A stretch of 64,000 nt of DNA from Lacimicrobium sp. SS2-24 (GTDB taxonomy: Bacteria > Pseudomonadota > Gammaproteobacteria > Enterobacterales > Alteromonadaceae). A program made the position numbers and the translations under genes. The notes beneath the pieces are model-generated. The model saw only the letters and a program-made list of their open reading frames with translations, did no database searches and was not told where the DNA came from. Location of the stretch: contig NZ_NIWW01000005.1 in assembly GCF_002201535.1 (NCBI RefSeq), positions 186,001 to 250,000 on the forward strand, given 5' to 3'. Positions 56,401 to 64,000 of this stretch are shown piece by piece. Numbering within the stretch: the first letter of the stretch is position 1; the number at the start of each line of letters is the position of its first letter.

Positions 56401-56574
56401 GTCATTGGAATGGTGATCTTTGCCGGGGTCATTGTCGCCACCTTTATGACCCTTTTTGTGGTGCCCACGGCCTACTATTGGCTGGCCAGGCATACCGGTT
56501 CACCGATGCAGATGACCCACAAGTTGGAAAAAATGGATGAAGAGCTGCCGTATCGAAAAGGTGAGATGGACTAA
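53464..56574 (+). CDS. RND efflux pump permease (HAE1-type)
   Basis: The 1036-residue protein has 12 membrane helices and two large periplasmic loops, as in AcrB-type pumps. The N-terminus SVKRPVFATVVNLLLIVFG is typical. Proton-relay residues are visible: the Asp pair in GLVVDDTIVVLENI (helix 4) and Lys in IGLAAKNGILIVEFA (helix 10). It probably exports drugs, bile-like or lipophilic compounds with the adaptor upstream and TolC. Specificity cannot be read from sequence. No TetR or other local regulator is adjacent. Confidence 0.94.
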   Translation: MLLSDLSVKRPVFATVVNLLLIVFGIVAISKLSLREYPDVETPVVSINTNYPGASASIIETRITQLLEDRISGIEGIKNINSSSRNGRSSISIEFQLYRDIDAAANDVRERVSRALNNLPAQAEPPEVFKSDSDEDVVVWYNLRSDNMSVMELTDYADRYVVDRLAVADGVARVRIGGGRTYAMKVWLDRNAMAARNVTVNDIEQVIRSENVELPAGEIESADRDFEVRVARSFLDPDDFSRLAIKAGEDGYLVRLGEVAEVELAAEDDKTEFRGDGVNMIGLGIVKQSKANTLDVARAAREAIKDVERNLPPNIFIVPSYDSSVFIEESINEVYNTLAIAMVMVVVVIYLFLGNVKATLIPAVTVPVALVSAFMVLYMLDFSMNLLTLLALVLAIGLVVDDTIVVLENIYWRIEMGEPPLLAAYRGAREVGFAVIATTLVLIAVFLPLIFLEGNIGRLFTEFAVAIAAAVAFSSFTALTLSPMLCSRILEKRERSSRFGKAMDRGFTRLENSYYQSLDKNLHQPWVTALLIVASVVALYGLSKEVPTEFVPKEDRGNFFIIMQSAEGASFESNSRNLKKIEDILLPYIGQDEVDRVLVRTPGWGGSAGIAIVGAVPWDERKRSTFELMNEISGKLTTIPDVRAFAIMRSSLGGGGLGRPVQFVLKGNTYEELVRARDIVMEKAAENPGLVRLDSDYKETWPQILVNIDKERAADLGVSVGDIGRTLETMLGQRRVSTYLDRGQEYYVIMEGRKADYRSPQSIDNLYVRSQRSGQLIPLDNLLTFEEQATSSTLNRYNRMRAITISANLADGYTLGEALDYLNQIVDEQVSDAIAVDYKGESQLLQESGNSVIFIFALALAVTYLVLAAQFESWVHPFVIMLTVPLALLGAFIGLYLSGQSINIYSQIGLIMLIGLAAKNGILIVEFANQLRDVGMEFEEALKRAAKQRLRPIVMTGFTTVFSSLPLVLATGPGSESRMVIGMVIFAGVIVATFMTLFVVPTAYYWLARHTGSPMQMTHKLEKMDEELPYRKGEMD

Positions 56575-56598
56575 TCGTTCAGGTTGTCAGTTGGCAGA

Positions 56599-56673
56599 TA
56601 TCCGTTTTCAGTCTCTGTTGAAAAGTGACATCATCACTGAGCGTCAAGCAGGATAATTATCTGAAAACTGATA
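56599..56673. repeat. Inverted repeat between the RND pump and DUF2798 genes
   Basis: TATCCGTTTTCAG (56599-56611) and CTGAAAACTGATA (56661-56673) are inverted copies matching at 12 of 13 positions, 49 bases apart. The site lies in the 100-base gap between two convergent genes and may contribute to transcript ends. No T-tract is present. Confidence 0.45.
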
Positions 56674-56674
56674 A

Positions 56675-56899
56675 CTATTTGACCAGCCACTCTACAATGC
56701 GGCGGCTGAAAGGTGCGAACAACATTACCAGCGGAAAGGCGCAAAGGTGTGCCAGCACGTAGGCTCGCAGCCATAACCAGATAAAGTTTTCCACCAGACC
56801 CAGATTAATTATGGTGAGAATGCCAGACATGCAAAAGGCCATGAAACCACTCATTATAAAGGCGAACAGCCAGCCGGAGTGTTTGGGTTTAAACATCAT
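56675..56899 (-). CDS. DUF2798 small membrane protein
   Basis: The 74-residue protein has two hydrophobic helices (about 10-30 and 43-63) separated by a short polar loop. The motif [17 protein letters not shown] and a C-terminal [10 protein letters not shown] fit DUF2798. The function is unknown. Its start overlaps the end of mutH by 11 bases, so it is translated from the same mRNA. Confidence 0.85.
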   Translation of the reverse strand: MMFKPKHSGWLFAFIMSGFMAFCMSGILTIINLGLVENFIWLWLRAYVLAHLCAFPLVMLFAPFSRRIVEWLVK

Positions 56900-57569
56900 T
56901 AAACGCCTGATTCAGAATCTGTTGAGTAAAGGGTTTCTTCAGATAAAAGCCGCGCGGACGGGTACGGATGCGCTGTCCCTGCTCGCCGATCGCATCAGTG
57001 AGCGCACTGCCATCGGCGGCCTTGGGACGTAATTGCAGGACTTCGCCATGACGGGCGGTAATCGACTCAATCTTACCCAATGCAATACGCTCCATGATCT
57101 CCTCCCAGTCCTGGCGCAGCGCTCTGTCCTGTGACTCATCAGGCTGCCAGATAAAAGCATTGCCCACCTGACGGTCTACCGGCGGAATATGTCGGCTGGC
57201 CAATATGGGGAGCCAGCACACACATCGCAGCTTGTTGCGCACATTCGAACTTAACCAGTCAATACCGGCGATGTTGGTCAGATGGGCATAGCAGACATAG
57301 GTGGTTTCCAGCGGCGCGCCGCACTCGTTGATGGGCAGGGTTTTCAGCTCCACGCCAAGTTCAGGAAAGTCCTGTTGAGGCTTTGAGCCGGCCTCTGCAC
57401 CCAGCCAGGTTTCCAGTAATTGCCCACTCCAGCCCTTGTGGCGTTGCAGGTTGTCTGGGGTCTGCACACCAGCCATGTCGGCCAGCTCTCCCAGCGTCAG
57501 TCCTGCCAGGTTCCGTGCCCGTTGCAGCAATATATCGATACTTTTTGGTGCAGATGCCGGTGGATGCAT
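56889..57569 (-). CDS. mutH: DNA mismatch repair endonuclease MutH
   Basis: The 226-residue enzyme nicks the unmethylated strand at hemimethylated GATC sites when activated by MutS and MutL. The catalytic triad Asp67, Glu74 and Lys76 is visible in [11 protein letters not shown]. An N-terminal [17 protein letters not shown] and a basic [14 protein letters not shown] near the C-terminus are typical. Its presence implies Dam methylation in this organism. The gene starts 1 base after the TGA of the yhhN-family gene, and its end overlaps the DUF2798 gene. Confidence 0.95.
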   Translation of the reverse strand: MHPPASAPKSIDILLQRARNLAGLTLGELADMAGVQTPDNLQRHKGWSGQLLETWLGAEAGSKPQQDFPELGVELKTLPINECGAPLETTYVCYAHLTNIAGIDWLSSNVRNKLRCVCWLPILASRHIPPVDRQVGNAFIWQPDESQDRALRQDWEEIMERIALGKIESITARHGEVLQLRPKAADGSALTDAIGEQGQRIRTRPRGFYLKKPFTQQILNQAFNDV

Positions 57570-57570
57570 G

Positions 57571-58209
57571 TCAATCAGACTCCTGTGCCGTGATCCTCAG
57601 CGCCCCATTGACCAGGCAGAACTGCGCCAGATAATAGCTCAACATCACTGCAAACGCCTGCCAGGGAGCCGCTTCGACAAAGTAACCCCAGGCCAGTAAG
57701 GCGTCGGAAATCAGAAAACTGAAGGCGCCGACGAGCAGCCAGGGACGCCCCTTACTGGCGATAATCGCGGAACTGACCATAGTGCACAGCGCCAACATGT
57801 ACAGCACGACAGGCCACAGCATGTCCCCAAGTACAGGCTGTAATTGCCAGAAGAACAGCGCAGCAGTACCAAGCGCAATGAGCAGGGGGGCCACTTTCCA
57901 GGCTTGCCAGTGACCAAAACGCCAGAAATTAACGCTGTAGAGCAACTGCACCAGCAAAAACGCGATCAGTCCGAGGATAAAGCTCTGAGCGAAGGGTAAC
58001 GCCAGTAACATATCGCCGGCCGCCGAACAGGCAAGTGCGCTAAGCAGCAGATATTTATTGCTATCGGCGTTGCGGACTACCAGTAGCATCAGCCACATCA
58101 CCGGTATGGCTTTAAACAGAAAATCAAGGGGATAGCTGCGAAGGTGCAAGCTAAACAGATAGAAAAGGGCACTGCCAGCGAAGATGAGATTCCAGTGTCT
58201 GCTTTTCAT
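57571..58209 (-). CDS. YhhN-family (lysoplasmalogenase-like) membrane protein
   Basis: The 212-residue protein has about eight hydrophobic helices with the YhhN/TMEM86 features [37 protein letters not shown] and [14 protein letters not shown]. Animal TMEM86 proteins hydrolyse lysoplasmalogens; the bacterial role is not established. It is the first gene of a minus-strand unit with mutH and DUF2798 (TGACATG junction), divergent from rppH. Confidence 0.88.
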   Translation of the reverse strand: MKSRHWNLIFAGSALFYLFSLHLRSYPLDFLFKAIPVMWLMLLVVRNADSNKYLLLSALACSAAGDMLLALPFAQSFILGLIAFLLVQLLYSVNFWRFGHWQAWKVAPLLIALGTAALFFWQLQPVLGDMLWPVVLYMLALCTMVSSAIIASKGRPWLLVGAFSFLISDALLAWGYFVEAAPWQAFAVMLSYYLAQFCLVNGALRITAQESD

Positions 58210-58346
58210 TTACCTGCTCCATCGATAAGGTGGCCAGCGCCTTATACTGCCTGCTACCGTGCAATTAGTGGCTGAATTCGCTTTGAAAGAGGCCTAGTTT
58301 ATGGAAGAATGCATTACTATAAAAGAACTAATGCTCGGGAGTCTAA

Positions 58347-58868
58347 GTGATTGATGCCGAAGGATTCCGCGCGAATGTCGGCATAGTGATTTGCAACAGG
58401 ATAGGGCAAGTATTTTGGGCAAGGCGCTATGGCCAGCATTCATGGCAGTTTCCACAAGGCGGAATAGATCAAGGTGAAACTGCAGAGCAGGCAATGTATC
58501 GGGAGCTTCATGAGGAAGTGGGGCTCAAGCCACAGGATGTGGAAATACTCGGGGTAACCAAAAACTGGGTCAGATACAAATTGCCGAAGAGGCTGATACG
58601 CCAGGGGACGGATCCTGTGTGTATCGGGCAGAAACAAAAATGGTTTCTGCTCAGGCTTACCTGTAAAGAAGAAGACGTAGATGTCTTACAGTCCGGTCAC
58701 CCTGAATTTGATGGCTGGCGCTGGGTAAGCTACTGGTATCCTGTACGTAACGTGGTGTCTTTCAAACGCGATGTATATCGCCGCGTGATGAAGGAATTTG
58801 TCTCCATTGCCATGCCGGTGCAAACCAGGCCCGCGGGACAGCGACCAAAACGTCGACGCAGGAATTAG
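58347..58868 (+). CDS. rppH: RNA pyrophosphohydrolase RppH
   Basis: The 173-residue Nudix enzyme removes pyrophosphate from the 5' end of mRNA and triggers RNase E decay. The Nudix box lies within [23 protein letters not shown] (about residues 37-59). The start [17 protein letters not shown] is typical of RppH. The start codon is GTG at 58347, preceded by GGGAG at 5 bases. Ten bases separate it from ptsP; the rppH-ptsP pair is conserved in E. coli. Confidence 0.95.
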   Translation: MIDAEGFRANVGIVICNRIGQVFWARRYGQHSWQFPQGGIDQGETAEQAMYRELHEEVGLKPQDVEILGVTKNWVRYKLPKRLIRQGTDPVCIGQKQKWFLLRLTCKEEDVDVLQSGHPEFDGWRWVSYWYPVRNVVSFKRDVYRRVMKEFVSIAMPVQTRPAGQRPKRRRRN

Positions 58869-58877
58869 GACTACACC

Positions 58878-61157
58878 ATGCTCACCCAACTCAAGCGCAT
58901 CGTTCAGGAAGTCAATCAGATCCAGGATCTGGATGAGGCGCTGACCTGTCTGGCGAGTCGGGTAAAGAGCGCCATGCAGGTGGATTGCTGTTCTATTTAC
59001 CTGGCCAGCTATGAACACCAGCATTTCTTGCTGATGGCCACTGAAGGCCTCTCCAAAGAAGCCATTGGCAAGGTGTCTATTGGTTTTTCCGAGGGGCTGA
59101 TTGGTCTTATCGGCCAGCGTGAAGAGCCGATTAATATCGAAGACGCTCAGTCTCACCCACGCTTTAAACACTATCCCGAGGTTAAAGAAGAAACCTATCA
59201 TGCGTTTATGGGGACACCCATTATTCACCAACGCAAAGTCCTCGGTGTGATGACCATCCAACAACAAAAGAAACGGCGTTTCAGCGAAGACGAAGAAGCC
59301 TTTCTGGTTACCCTGGCAGCGCAGATGGCGCTGGAAATTGCCCATGCCGAGGCGCGCGGCGCACTGAGTCTCACTGATGGTGCAGATAAGTCTCGCTGGC
59401 AAAAGTCGCTTAAAGGCATTCCGGGCTCAGCCGGTCTGGCCATTGGTGTCGGCCATGTTCCTAACATCAAACACAGCCTGCGCAGTCATATGTTGCGACG
59501 CTCTGACAAGCCGCAAAAGCAGATTGAGCGCTATCGTCATGCGGTGATCAGAACCCGCAAGGAAGTCAGCAGGCTATCCGAGAGCATGGCGGATGCGGTG
59601 CCAGAGGATGTGCTGGCGATTTTTCAGCTGTATCACAGCCTGCTCGACGCCAACAGCCTTGGTCATGAGGTGGAAGCGAAAATTAAGAGTGGCTGGGATG
59701 CAGCCTCATCCCTGAAGATGGTGGTTGAGCATTACGTCAATAAGTTCCGTGGCATGGATGACCCCTACATGCAGGAACGTGCCGTTGATGTGGAAGACCT
59801 TGGTAACAGGGTACTGGGGCATTTGCTAAGCACCACCAAATTACAGACTCTGGTGCCGGATCAGGCGGTTCTGGTTGCCGAGGAAGTCACCGCCTCAATG
59901 CTTGCCGAGTTCCCCCGCGAAAAACTTCAGGCCATTATTTCGGTCAGGGGGTCGAACAACTCTCATGCCGCGATACTGGCCAGGGCAATGGGTGTTCCGG
60001 CTGTTATGGGCCTGTCAGATGTACCAGTGTCGCTGCTCAGTGGTAAGGACATTCTTCTGGATGGCTATTCGGGTGAAGTGATCGTGTCACCCAGTATGAA
60101 TATCCGTCAGGAATTCCAGAACCTGGTGGATGAAGAAAATGAACTTTATGATGCAGTGCGCGAAGAGGCTGATAAACCCGCGGAAACCCGTGATGGCTGT
60201 CGAATTAAACTGTACATCAATGCCGGGCTATCGGCGGAATTAGAGTCTATATACGGTGAGGTGGGCGACGGTGTCGGGCTGTACCGCACAGAGATCCCCT
60301 TTATGATGCGTGAACGCTTCCCCTCTGAGCATGAACAGTGTCAGATGTACCGAGCTATGCTGGCAGCGACGCCGGGTAAAACCATTACCATGCGTACGCT
60401 GGATGTCGGTGGCGACAAACCCTTACCCTATTTCCCCGTCGCTGAGGAGAACCCCTTTTTGGGATGGCGTGGTATCCGCCTGACACTGGACCACCCCGAG
60501 ATTTTTCTGGTGCAGTTACGGGCCATGCTGCGGGCCAGTCTTGGGCTGGACAACCTTAAAATTATGTTGCCCATGATCACCACCATTAATGAGGTAAGTG
60601 AAGCGCGGCGACTTATTCGGCAGGCGTATTACGAAGTGGCCGAGGAGGCCCAGGCTGAAGGACAAGCCTTAAAAATGCCTGAGGTGGGGGTCATGCTGGA
60701 AGTTCCGGCGGTGATTTATCAGCTTCCACAATTGGCCAGCAAGGTCGATTTTTTCTCCATTGGCAGTAATGATCTGACGCAGTATTTGCTGGCGGTGGAT
60801 CGCAATAACCCGAGGGTTGCCGATTTATATGACAGCTATCATCCGGCCGTGCTCAAGGCGCTTAAACAGATTGTTGAAGCCTCCGCCGAATTAAAAACGC
60901 CGGTAACCCTGTGCGGAGAGATGGCCGGCGAGCCCGGAGGAGCCATTCTGTTGTTGGCCATGGGCTATCGCAAACTGAGTATGAGTGGCTTCAACCTCAG
61001 TAAAATCAAATGGGTGATTCGCAAGGTGTCTCTGGAAGATGCCAAAGTGTTGCTCGACGAAGTACTGGAAATGGAACATCCCAGTCAGGTTCGGGAGCGG
61101 GTAAACCGCCATCTGGAAGCACTGGGTCTGGGTGGTCTGGTCAGGGCCGGTAAGTAA
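58878..61157 (+). CDS. ptsP: Nitrogen PTS enzyme I (PtsP, EI-Ntr)
   Basis: The 759-residue protein starts the nitrogen-related phosphotransfer chain using PEP. It has an N-terminal GAF domain (about 17-160, with GLIGLIGQREEPINIEDAQS), then the EI N-terminal helical domain, and the phospho-histidine in GSNNSHAAILARAMG (about 355). The PEP-binding barrel includes LYRTEIPFM, TLDVGGDKPLPYF and SIGSNDLTQYLLAVDRNN. Gene order rppH-ptsP-(tauE)-lgt-thyA matches gammaproteobacterial synteny with one extra gene. Confidence 0.96.
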   Translation: MLTQLKRIVQEVNQIQDLDEALTCLASRVKSAMQVDCCSIYLASYEHQHFLLMATEGLSKEAIGKVSIGFSEGLIGLIGQREEPINIEDAQSHPRFKHYPEVKEETYHAFMGTPIIHQRKVLGVMTIQQQKKRRFSEDEEAFLVTLAAQMALEIAHAEARGALSLTDGADKSRWQKSLKGIPGSAGLAIGVGHVPNIKHSLRSHMLRRSDKPQKQIERYRHAVIRTRKEVSRLSESMADAVPEDVLAIFQLYHSLLDANSLGHEVEAKIKSGWDAASSLKMVVEHYVNKFRGMDDPYMQERAVDVEDLGNRVLGHLLSTTKLQTLVPDQAVLVAEEVTASMLAEFPREKLQAIISVRGSNNSHAAILARAMGVPAVMGLSDVPVSLLSGKDILLDGYSGEVIVSPSMNIRQEFQNLVDEENELYDAVREEADKPAETRDGCRIKLYINAGLSAELESIYGEVGDGVGLYRTEIPFMMRERFPSEHEQCQMYRAMLAATPGKTITMRTLDVGGDKPLPYFPVAEENPFLGWRGIRLTLDHPEIFLVQLRAMLRASLGLDNLKIMLPMITTINEVSEARRLIRQAYYEVAEEAQAEGQALKMPEVGVMLEVPAVIYQLPQLASKVDFFSIGSNDLTQYLLAVDRNNPRVADLYDSYHPAVLKALKQIVEASAELKTPVTLCGEMAGEPGGAILLLAMGYRKLSMSGFNLSKIKWVIRKVSLEDAKVLLDEVLEMEHPSQVRERVNRHLEALGLGGLVRAGK

Positions 61158-61198
61158 CGATACCGCGCCAAATCTAACGACGAACAAGAGTAAAGCAA

Positions 61199-61999
61199 TT
61201 GGAACCTTTGTTGTTTCTGGTTATCAGCTGTGTATTTCTCGGCTTAATCGCCGGTTTGATGGCGGGCCTTTTAGGAATTGGTGGAGGACTGATCATTGTT
61301 CCTGCACTGATGTATTTATTACAGGCAAAAATGGCCATGAGCATAGACATTGTTATGCCCATGGCAGTGGCCACGTCATTGTCCACCATTATCTTTACCG
61401 GATTTTCGTCATCGTTGACTCACTGGCGACTGGGCAACGTGGACATGCGTATCTTTGCCTTATGTTCTATCGGTATTGCTCTGGGCGCCATCGGCGGGGC
61501 ACAGTTAGCCGCTTTTATGCCGGCACAGATGCTGAAAAATACCTTTGCTACGCTGGTGATGGTGCTGGCACTGCGTATGGCATTTGGCAAAAACCGCACG
61601 TCTCAATCGACACTCAATCGCCCGCGACTGCTGGGTATCGGGGCGGTGACAGGCAGTATTTCTGCGTTGCTGGGTATTGGCGGCGGCGCCTTGCTGGTGC
61701 CGGCACTGGTGTGGTTCCGAGTCTCGATGAAGGTTGCTATTGGCTGTGCTGCCGCCTGTGGCATGATCATCGCGCTCTTCGGAACAGCCAGTTTTATGCT
61801 TGCTGGCTGGAATAACCCCGACTTGCCTAAGGGAAGTCTGGGATATGTGTTTGTGCCGGCGTTACTGGCGATCGTCAGTGCCTCAATGCTCAGTGCTAAC
61901 TGGGGGGCCCGGCTCAGTCACCGTTTGCCGACGCAGACCTTAAAGAAAATTTTCGCTGGCTTTCTGATTCTAGTAAGCTTGCGCATGTTTTTTAGCTGA
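61199..61999 (+). CDS. TauE/SafE-family membrane permease
   Basis: The 266-residue protein has about eight hydrophobic helices with two internal repeats of the family hallmark: MAGLLGIGGGLIIVPALMYL near residue 21 and SALLGIGGGALLVPALVW near 156. Family members export sulfite, sulfoacetate or related anions; the substrate is not given by context. The start is TTG at 61199 with weak AAGAG upstream. It sits between ptsP and lgt in a run of same-strand genes. Confidence 0.88.
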   Translation: MEPLLFLVISCVFLGLIAGLMAGLLGIGGGLIIVPALMYLLQAKMAMSIDIVMPMAVATSLSTIIFTGFSSSLTHWRLGNVDMRIFALCSIGIALGAIGGAQLAAFMPAQMLKNTFATLVMVLALRMAFGKNRTSQSTLNRPRLLGIGAVTGSISALLGIGGGALLVPALVWFRVSMKVAIGCAAACGMIIALFGTASFMLAGWNNPDLPKGSLGYVFVPALLAIVSASMLSANWGARLSHRLPTQTLKKIFAGFLILVSLRMFFS

Positions 62000-62066
62000 G
62001 ATCCTTCAAACAAGGCCGATACAGGCTCTTGGCGGCACTTTGAATATCGACTAGGTGGATGATTGA

Positions 62067-62876
62067 ATGACAGAGTATTTGCAGTTCCCGGCCATTGATC
62101 CGGTTATCTTTAGCATCGGACCGGTATCGGTGCACTGGTATGGGGTCATGTATCTGGTGGGGTTTGTTGCCGCCTGGTGGCTGGCAAACCGGCGTTTGTC
62201 TCACACCTCATGGAGTAAAGAACAGCTTAGTGATTTGATGTTTCTGGGCTTCCTTGGGGTCATTATTGGCGGCCGTCTGGGGTATGTGTTTTTCTATCAG
62301 TTTGAACACTTTGTCGAGGATCCCCTGTATCTGTTTAAAATCTGGACCGGGGGAATGTCCTTCCATGGCGGGTTACTGGGTGTCATCGTCGGTTTATGGT
62401 GGTTCGCCAGAAAGCAGGGTAACCGTCTGCTGGAAGTGGGCGATTTCATTGCACCGCTGGTGCCAGTAGGGCTCGGCGCTGGTCGTATCGGAAACTTTAT
62501 CAATGCCGAATTGTGGGGACGTACCACTGACGTGCCCTGGGCGGTGCTGTTTCCCGGAGCCGGACCTTTGCCCCGCCATCCCTCCCAGCTTTATGAGTTT
62601 TTCCTCGAAGGTGTGGTGCTGTTTGTATTGTTGTGGTGGTTCTCTGCCCAACGTCGACCGCTGGGGGCCGTGTCAGGTTTGTTCCTCATAGGCTATGGCA
62701 GCTTCCGCTTTATTGTCGAATTTTATCGTGAACCTGATGCGCATATCGGGCTATACAATGGTCTGATGTCACAAGGACAACTGTTGTCCTTGCCAATGAT
62801 TCTGATAGGGTTAGTGATGATGATCATGGCCTATCGCAAGCCGCAGGCAGGGCAACCAAGCAAGAGTAAGAAATAA
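62067..62876 (+). CDS. lgt: Prolipoprotein diacylglyceryl transferase Lgt
   Basis: The 269-residue inner-membrane enzyme attaches diacylglycerol to the lipobox Cys of prolipoproteins, the first step of lipoprotein maturation. Seven hydrophobic helices and the Lgt signature [14 protein letters not shown] (about 141-154) are visible, with the conserved [12 protein letters not shown] afterwards. The enzyme would process the PrsT-type protein, the two GH13 lipoproteins and the Nudix-like lipoprotein. It ends 2 bases before thyA. Confidence 0.96.
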   Translation: MTEYLQFPAIDPVIFSIGPVSVHWYGVMYLVGFVAAWWLANRRLSHTSWSKEQLSDLMFLGFLGVIIGGRLGYVFFYQFEHFVEDPLYLFKIWTGGMSFHGGLLGVIVGLWWFARKQGNRLLEVGDFIAPLVPVGLGAGRIGNFINAELWGRTTDVPWAVLFPGAGPLPRHPSQLYEFFLEGVVLFVLLWWFSAQRRPLGAVSGLFLIGYGSFRFIVEFYREPDAHIGLYNGLMSQGQLLSLPMILIGLVMMIMAYRKPQAGQPSKSKK

Positions 62877-62878
62877 CC

Positions 62879-63712
62879 ATGCAGCAATACCTTAAATTGA
62901 TGCGCCATGTGCTGGAAAATGGTGTTAAAAAAGAGGACAGAACCGGAACCGGCACCCTCAGTGTGTTTGGTTATCAGATGCGTTTTGACCTGTCTGAGGG
63001 CTTTCCGTTGGTGACCACGAAAAAATGTCATCTTCGCTCTATCATCCATGAGCTGCTATGGTTTCTAAAGGGAGAGACGAATATCGCCTACCTCAAGGAA
63101 AACAAGGTCAGTATCTGGGACGAGTGGGCGACCGATGACGGTGAGCTGGGCCCTGTATATGGTAAGCAATGGCGCAGCTGGCAAAGCGGTGATGGTGAAG
63201 TAGTGGACCAAATAGCGCAAGTGGTTGAACAGATAAAGACCAATCCCGATTCTCGGCGCCTGATCGTGAGTGCTTGGAACCCTTCCGTGTTGCCGGATAC
63301 GCAGTATTCTCCGAAGGAAAATGCCGCCATGGGGCGTCAGGCATTGCCTCCCTGTCATACCCTGTTTCAGTTCTATGTACTGGACGGCAAATTGTCTTGC
63401 CAGCTGTATCAGCGCAGCGGCGACATCTTTTTGGGTGTGCCATTTAATATTGCCAGTTATGCTCTGTTGACGCTGATGGTGGCACAGGTCTGCGATTTGC
63501 AGCCTGGTGACTTCGTGCACACCTTTGGTGATGCGCATCTGTATGTCAATCATCTGGAGCAGGCAAAAACGCAATTACAACGCACGCCCTTCGCCTCCCC
63601 GCAGATGAAACTGAATCCTCAGGTGAAAGACATTTTTGACTTCACTATTGATGACTTCGAACTGGTTAACTACCAGGCCCATCCTCATATCAAAGCGCCG
63701 GTGGCGATTTAG
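62879..63712 (+). CDS. thyA: Thymidylate synthase ThyA
   Basis: The 277-residue enzyme converts dUMP to dTMP with methylene-tetrahydrofolate. The active-site Cys lies in [12 protein letters not shown], with [20 protein letters not shown] and [34 protein letters not shown] is the N-terminal signature. The gene is coupled to lgt (2-base gap) and followed after 2 bases by a response-regulator gene. Confidence 0.97.
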   Translation: MQQYLKLMRHVLENGVKKEDRTGTGTLSVFGYQMRFDLSEGFPLVTTKKCHLRSIIHELLWFLKGETNIAYLKENKVSIWDEWATDDGELGPVYGKQWRSWQSGDGEVVDQIAQVVEQIKTNPDSRRLIVSAWNPSVLPDTQYSPKENAAMGRQALPPCHTLFQFYVLDGKLSCQLYQRSGDIFLGVPFNIASYALLTLMVAQVCDLQPGDFVHTFGDAHLYVNHLEQAKTQLQRTPFASPQMKLNPQVKDIFDFTIDDFELVNYQAHPHIKAPVAI

Positions 63713-63714
63713 CG

Positions 63715-64000
63715 ATGACGATGAACGTGCTGATCTGCGATGATTCTGGGTTTGCCAGAAGGCAGATGGCGCGTTCGATTCCCAAAGGCTGGGATGTGGA
63801 AATCCATTTTGCTGAGCACGGCAAGCAGGCCCTGGAGTTTATTCAGCAAGGTCTGGCGGATGTAATGTTTCTGGATCTCAACATGCCGGTCATGGACGGC
63901 TACGAGACCATGGAGCAGATCCGTTCACGGGATCTGCCCACCCTGGTGATTGTGGTGTCTGGCGATGTACAGCCTCAGGCCCGGGAACGTATGCTGGCCA
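63715..64000 (+). CDS. Response regulator receiver protein, N-terminal part
   Basis: The frame starts at ATG 63715 and runs off the right edge; about 95 codons are visible. It shows a CheY-like receiver: acidic pair in VLICDDSGFARRQM, phospho-acceptor Asp in VMFLDLNMPVMDGYE and Ser in VIVVSGD. The C-terminal part is outside the window, so an output domain cannot be named; chemotaxis-related receivers beside thyA occur in some Alteromonadales, which is only a hint. It is separated from thyA by 2 bases. Confidence 0.85.
   Translation, partial: MTMNVLICDDSGFARRQMARSIPKGWDVEIHFAEHGKQALEFIQQGLADVMFLDLNMPVMDGYETMEQIRSRDLPTLVIVVSGDVQPQARERMLA

Overview
The window is a chromosomal stretch of a gammaproteobacterium, most likely of the Alteromonadaceae/Alteromonadales. 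Three things point there. Housekeeping blocks follow gammaproteobacterial order (rapA-rluA, tolC/nudF-yqiB-cpdA-yqiA-parE, mutH, rppH-ptsP-lgt-thyA). Several families are common in Alteromonas and Shewanella relatives (DUF3718, DUF1249, DUF2798, a PrsT-type TPR lipoprotein, a Xanth-Caul-type TonB receptor paired with a flavin halogenase). There is also a maltodextrin locus of the marine type. Genus cannot be fixed from the sequence alone. No rRNA, tRNA, insertion sequence, prophage or CRISPR array is visible. Gene density is high on both strands.

Layout. 1-14 kb: mostly core genes. These are a partial exported protein, rluA and rapA on the minus strand, a PIN-PhoH ATPase on plus, then an exported transglutaminase-like protein and cysG on minus, a periplasmic solute-binding-like protein, deaD, and a 912-residue TPR lipoprotein. 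A 44-codon ORF lies convergent to the TPR gene. 14-38 kb: an alpha-glucan (maltose/maltodextrin) utilisation region. It holds a cytoplasmic GH13 alpha-glucosidase, a TonB receptor with a flavin-dependent halogenase, an exported GH13 and GH31, two GH13 lipoproteins and an inner-membrane MFS sugar transporter. Unrelated genes sit between them: a GluR0-like ligand-binding K+ channel, a TetR regulator, OmpW, an M14 peptidase, a Tat-exported S66 carboxypeptidase and a CHASE4-GGDEF cyclase. 38-43 kb: DUF3718, a lactate permease-family protein, a metallo-beta-lactamase-fold protein and a LacI-family regulator. 43-64 kb: tolC, the nudF-parE block, a conserved membrane-anchored unknown, an MscS channel, a Nudix-like lipoprotein, an RND efflux pair, mutH and neighbours, rppH-ptsP, a TauE-type permease, lgt-thyA and the start of a response regulator.

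How it works together. The near-palindrome TGAATACGTATGCA occurs upstream of four transcription units: the cytoplasmic alpha-glucosidase, the TonB receptor, the GH13-GH31-GH13 unit and the MFS-GH13 unit. It has the ATACGTAT core and central CG typical of LacI-family operators, and the only LacI-family gene in the window lies downstream of this block. The proposed flow is as follows. Lipoprotein and exported amylases cut alpha-glucans, the TonB receptor brings oligosaccharides across the outer membrane, periplasmic GH13/GH31 enzymes trim them, the MFS protein imports small sugars, and the GH13 alpha-glucosidase releases glucose inside. The role of the halogenase in this scheme is unknown.

Points worth a second look: the shared operator with activator-like geometry, the glutamate-receptor-like K+ channel, the halogenase placed after a terminator behind the TonB receptor, a structured intergenic region with an orphan minus-strand terminator near 51.4-51.7 kb, a Nudix-like lipoprotein with a half-degenerate Nudix box, and the 44-residue small protein.
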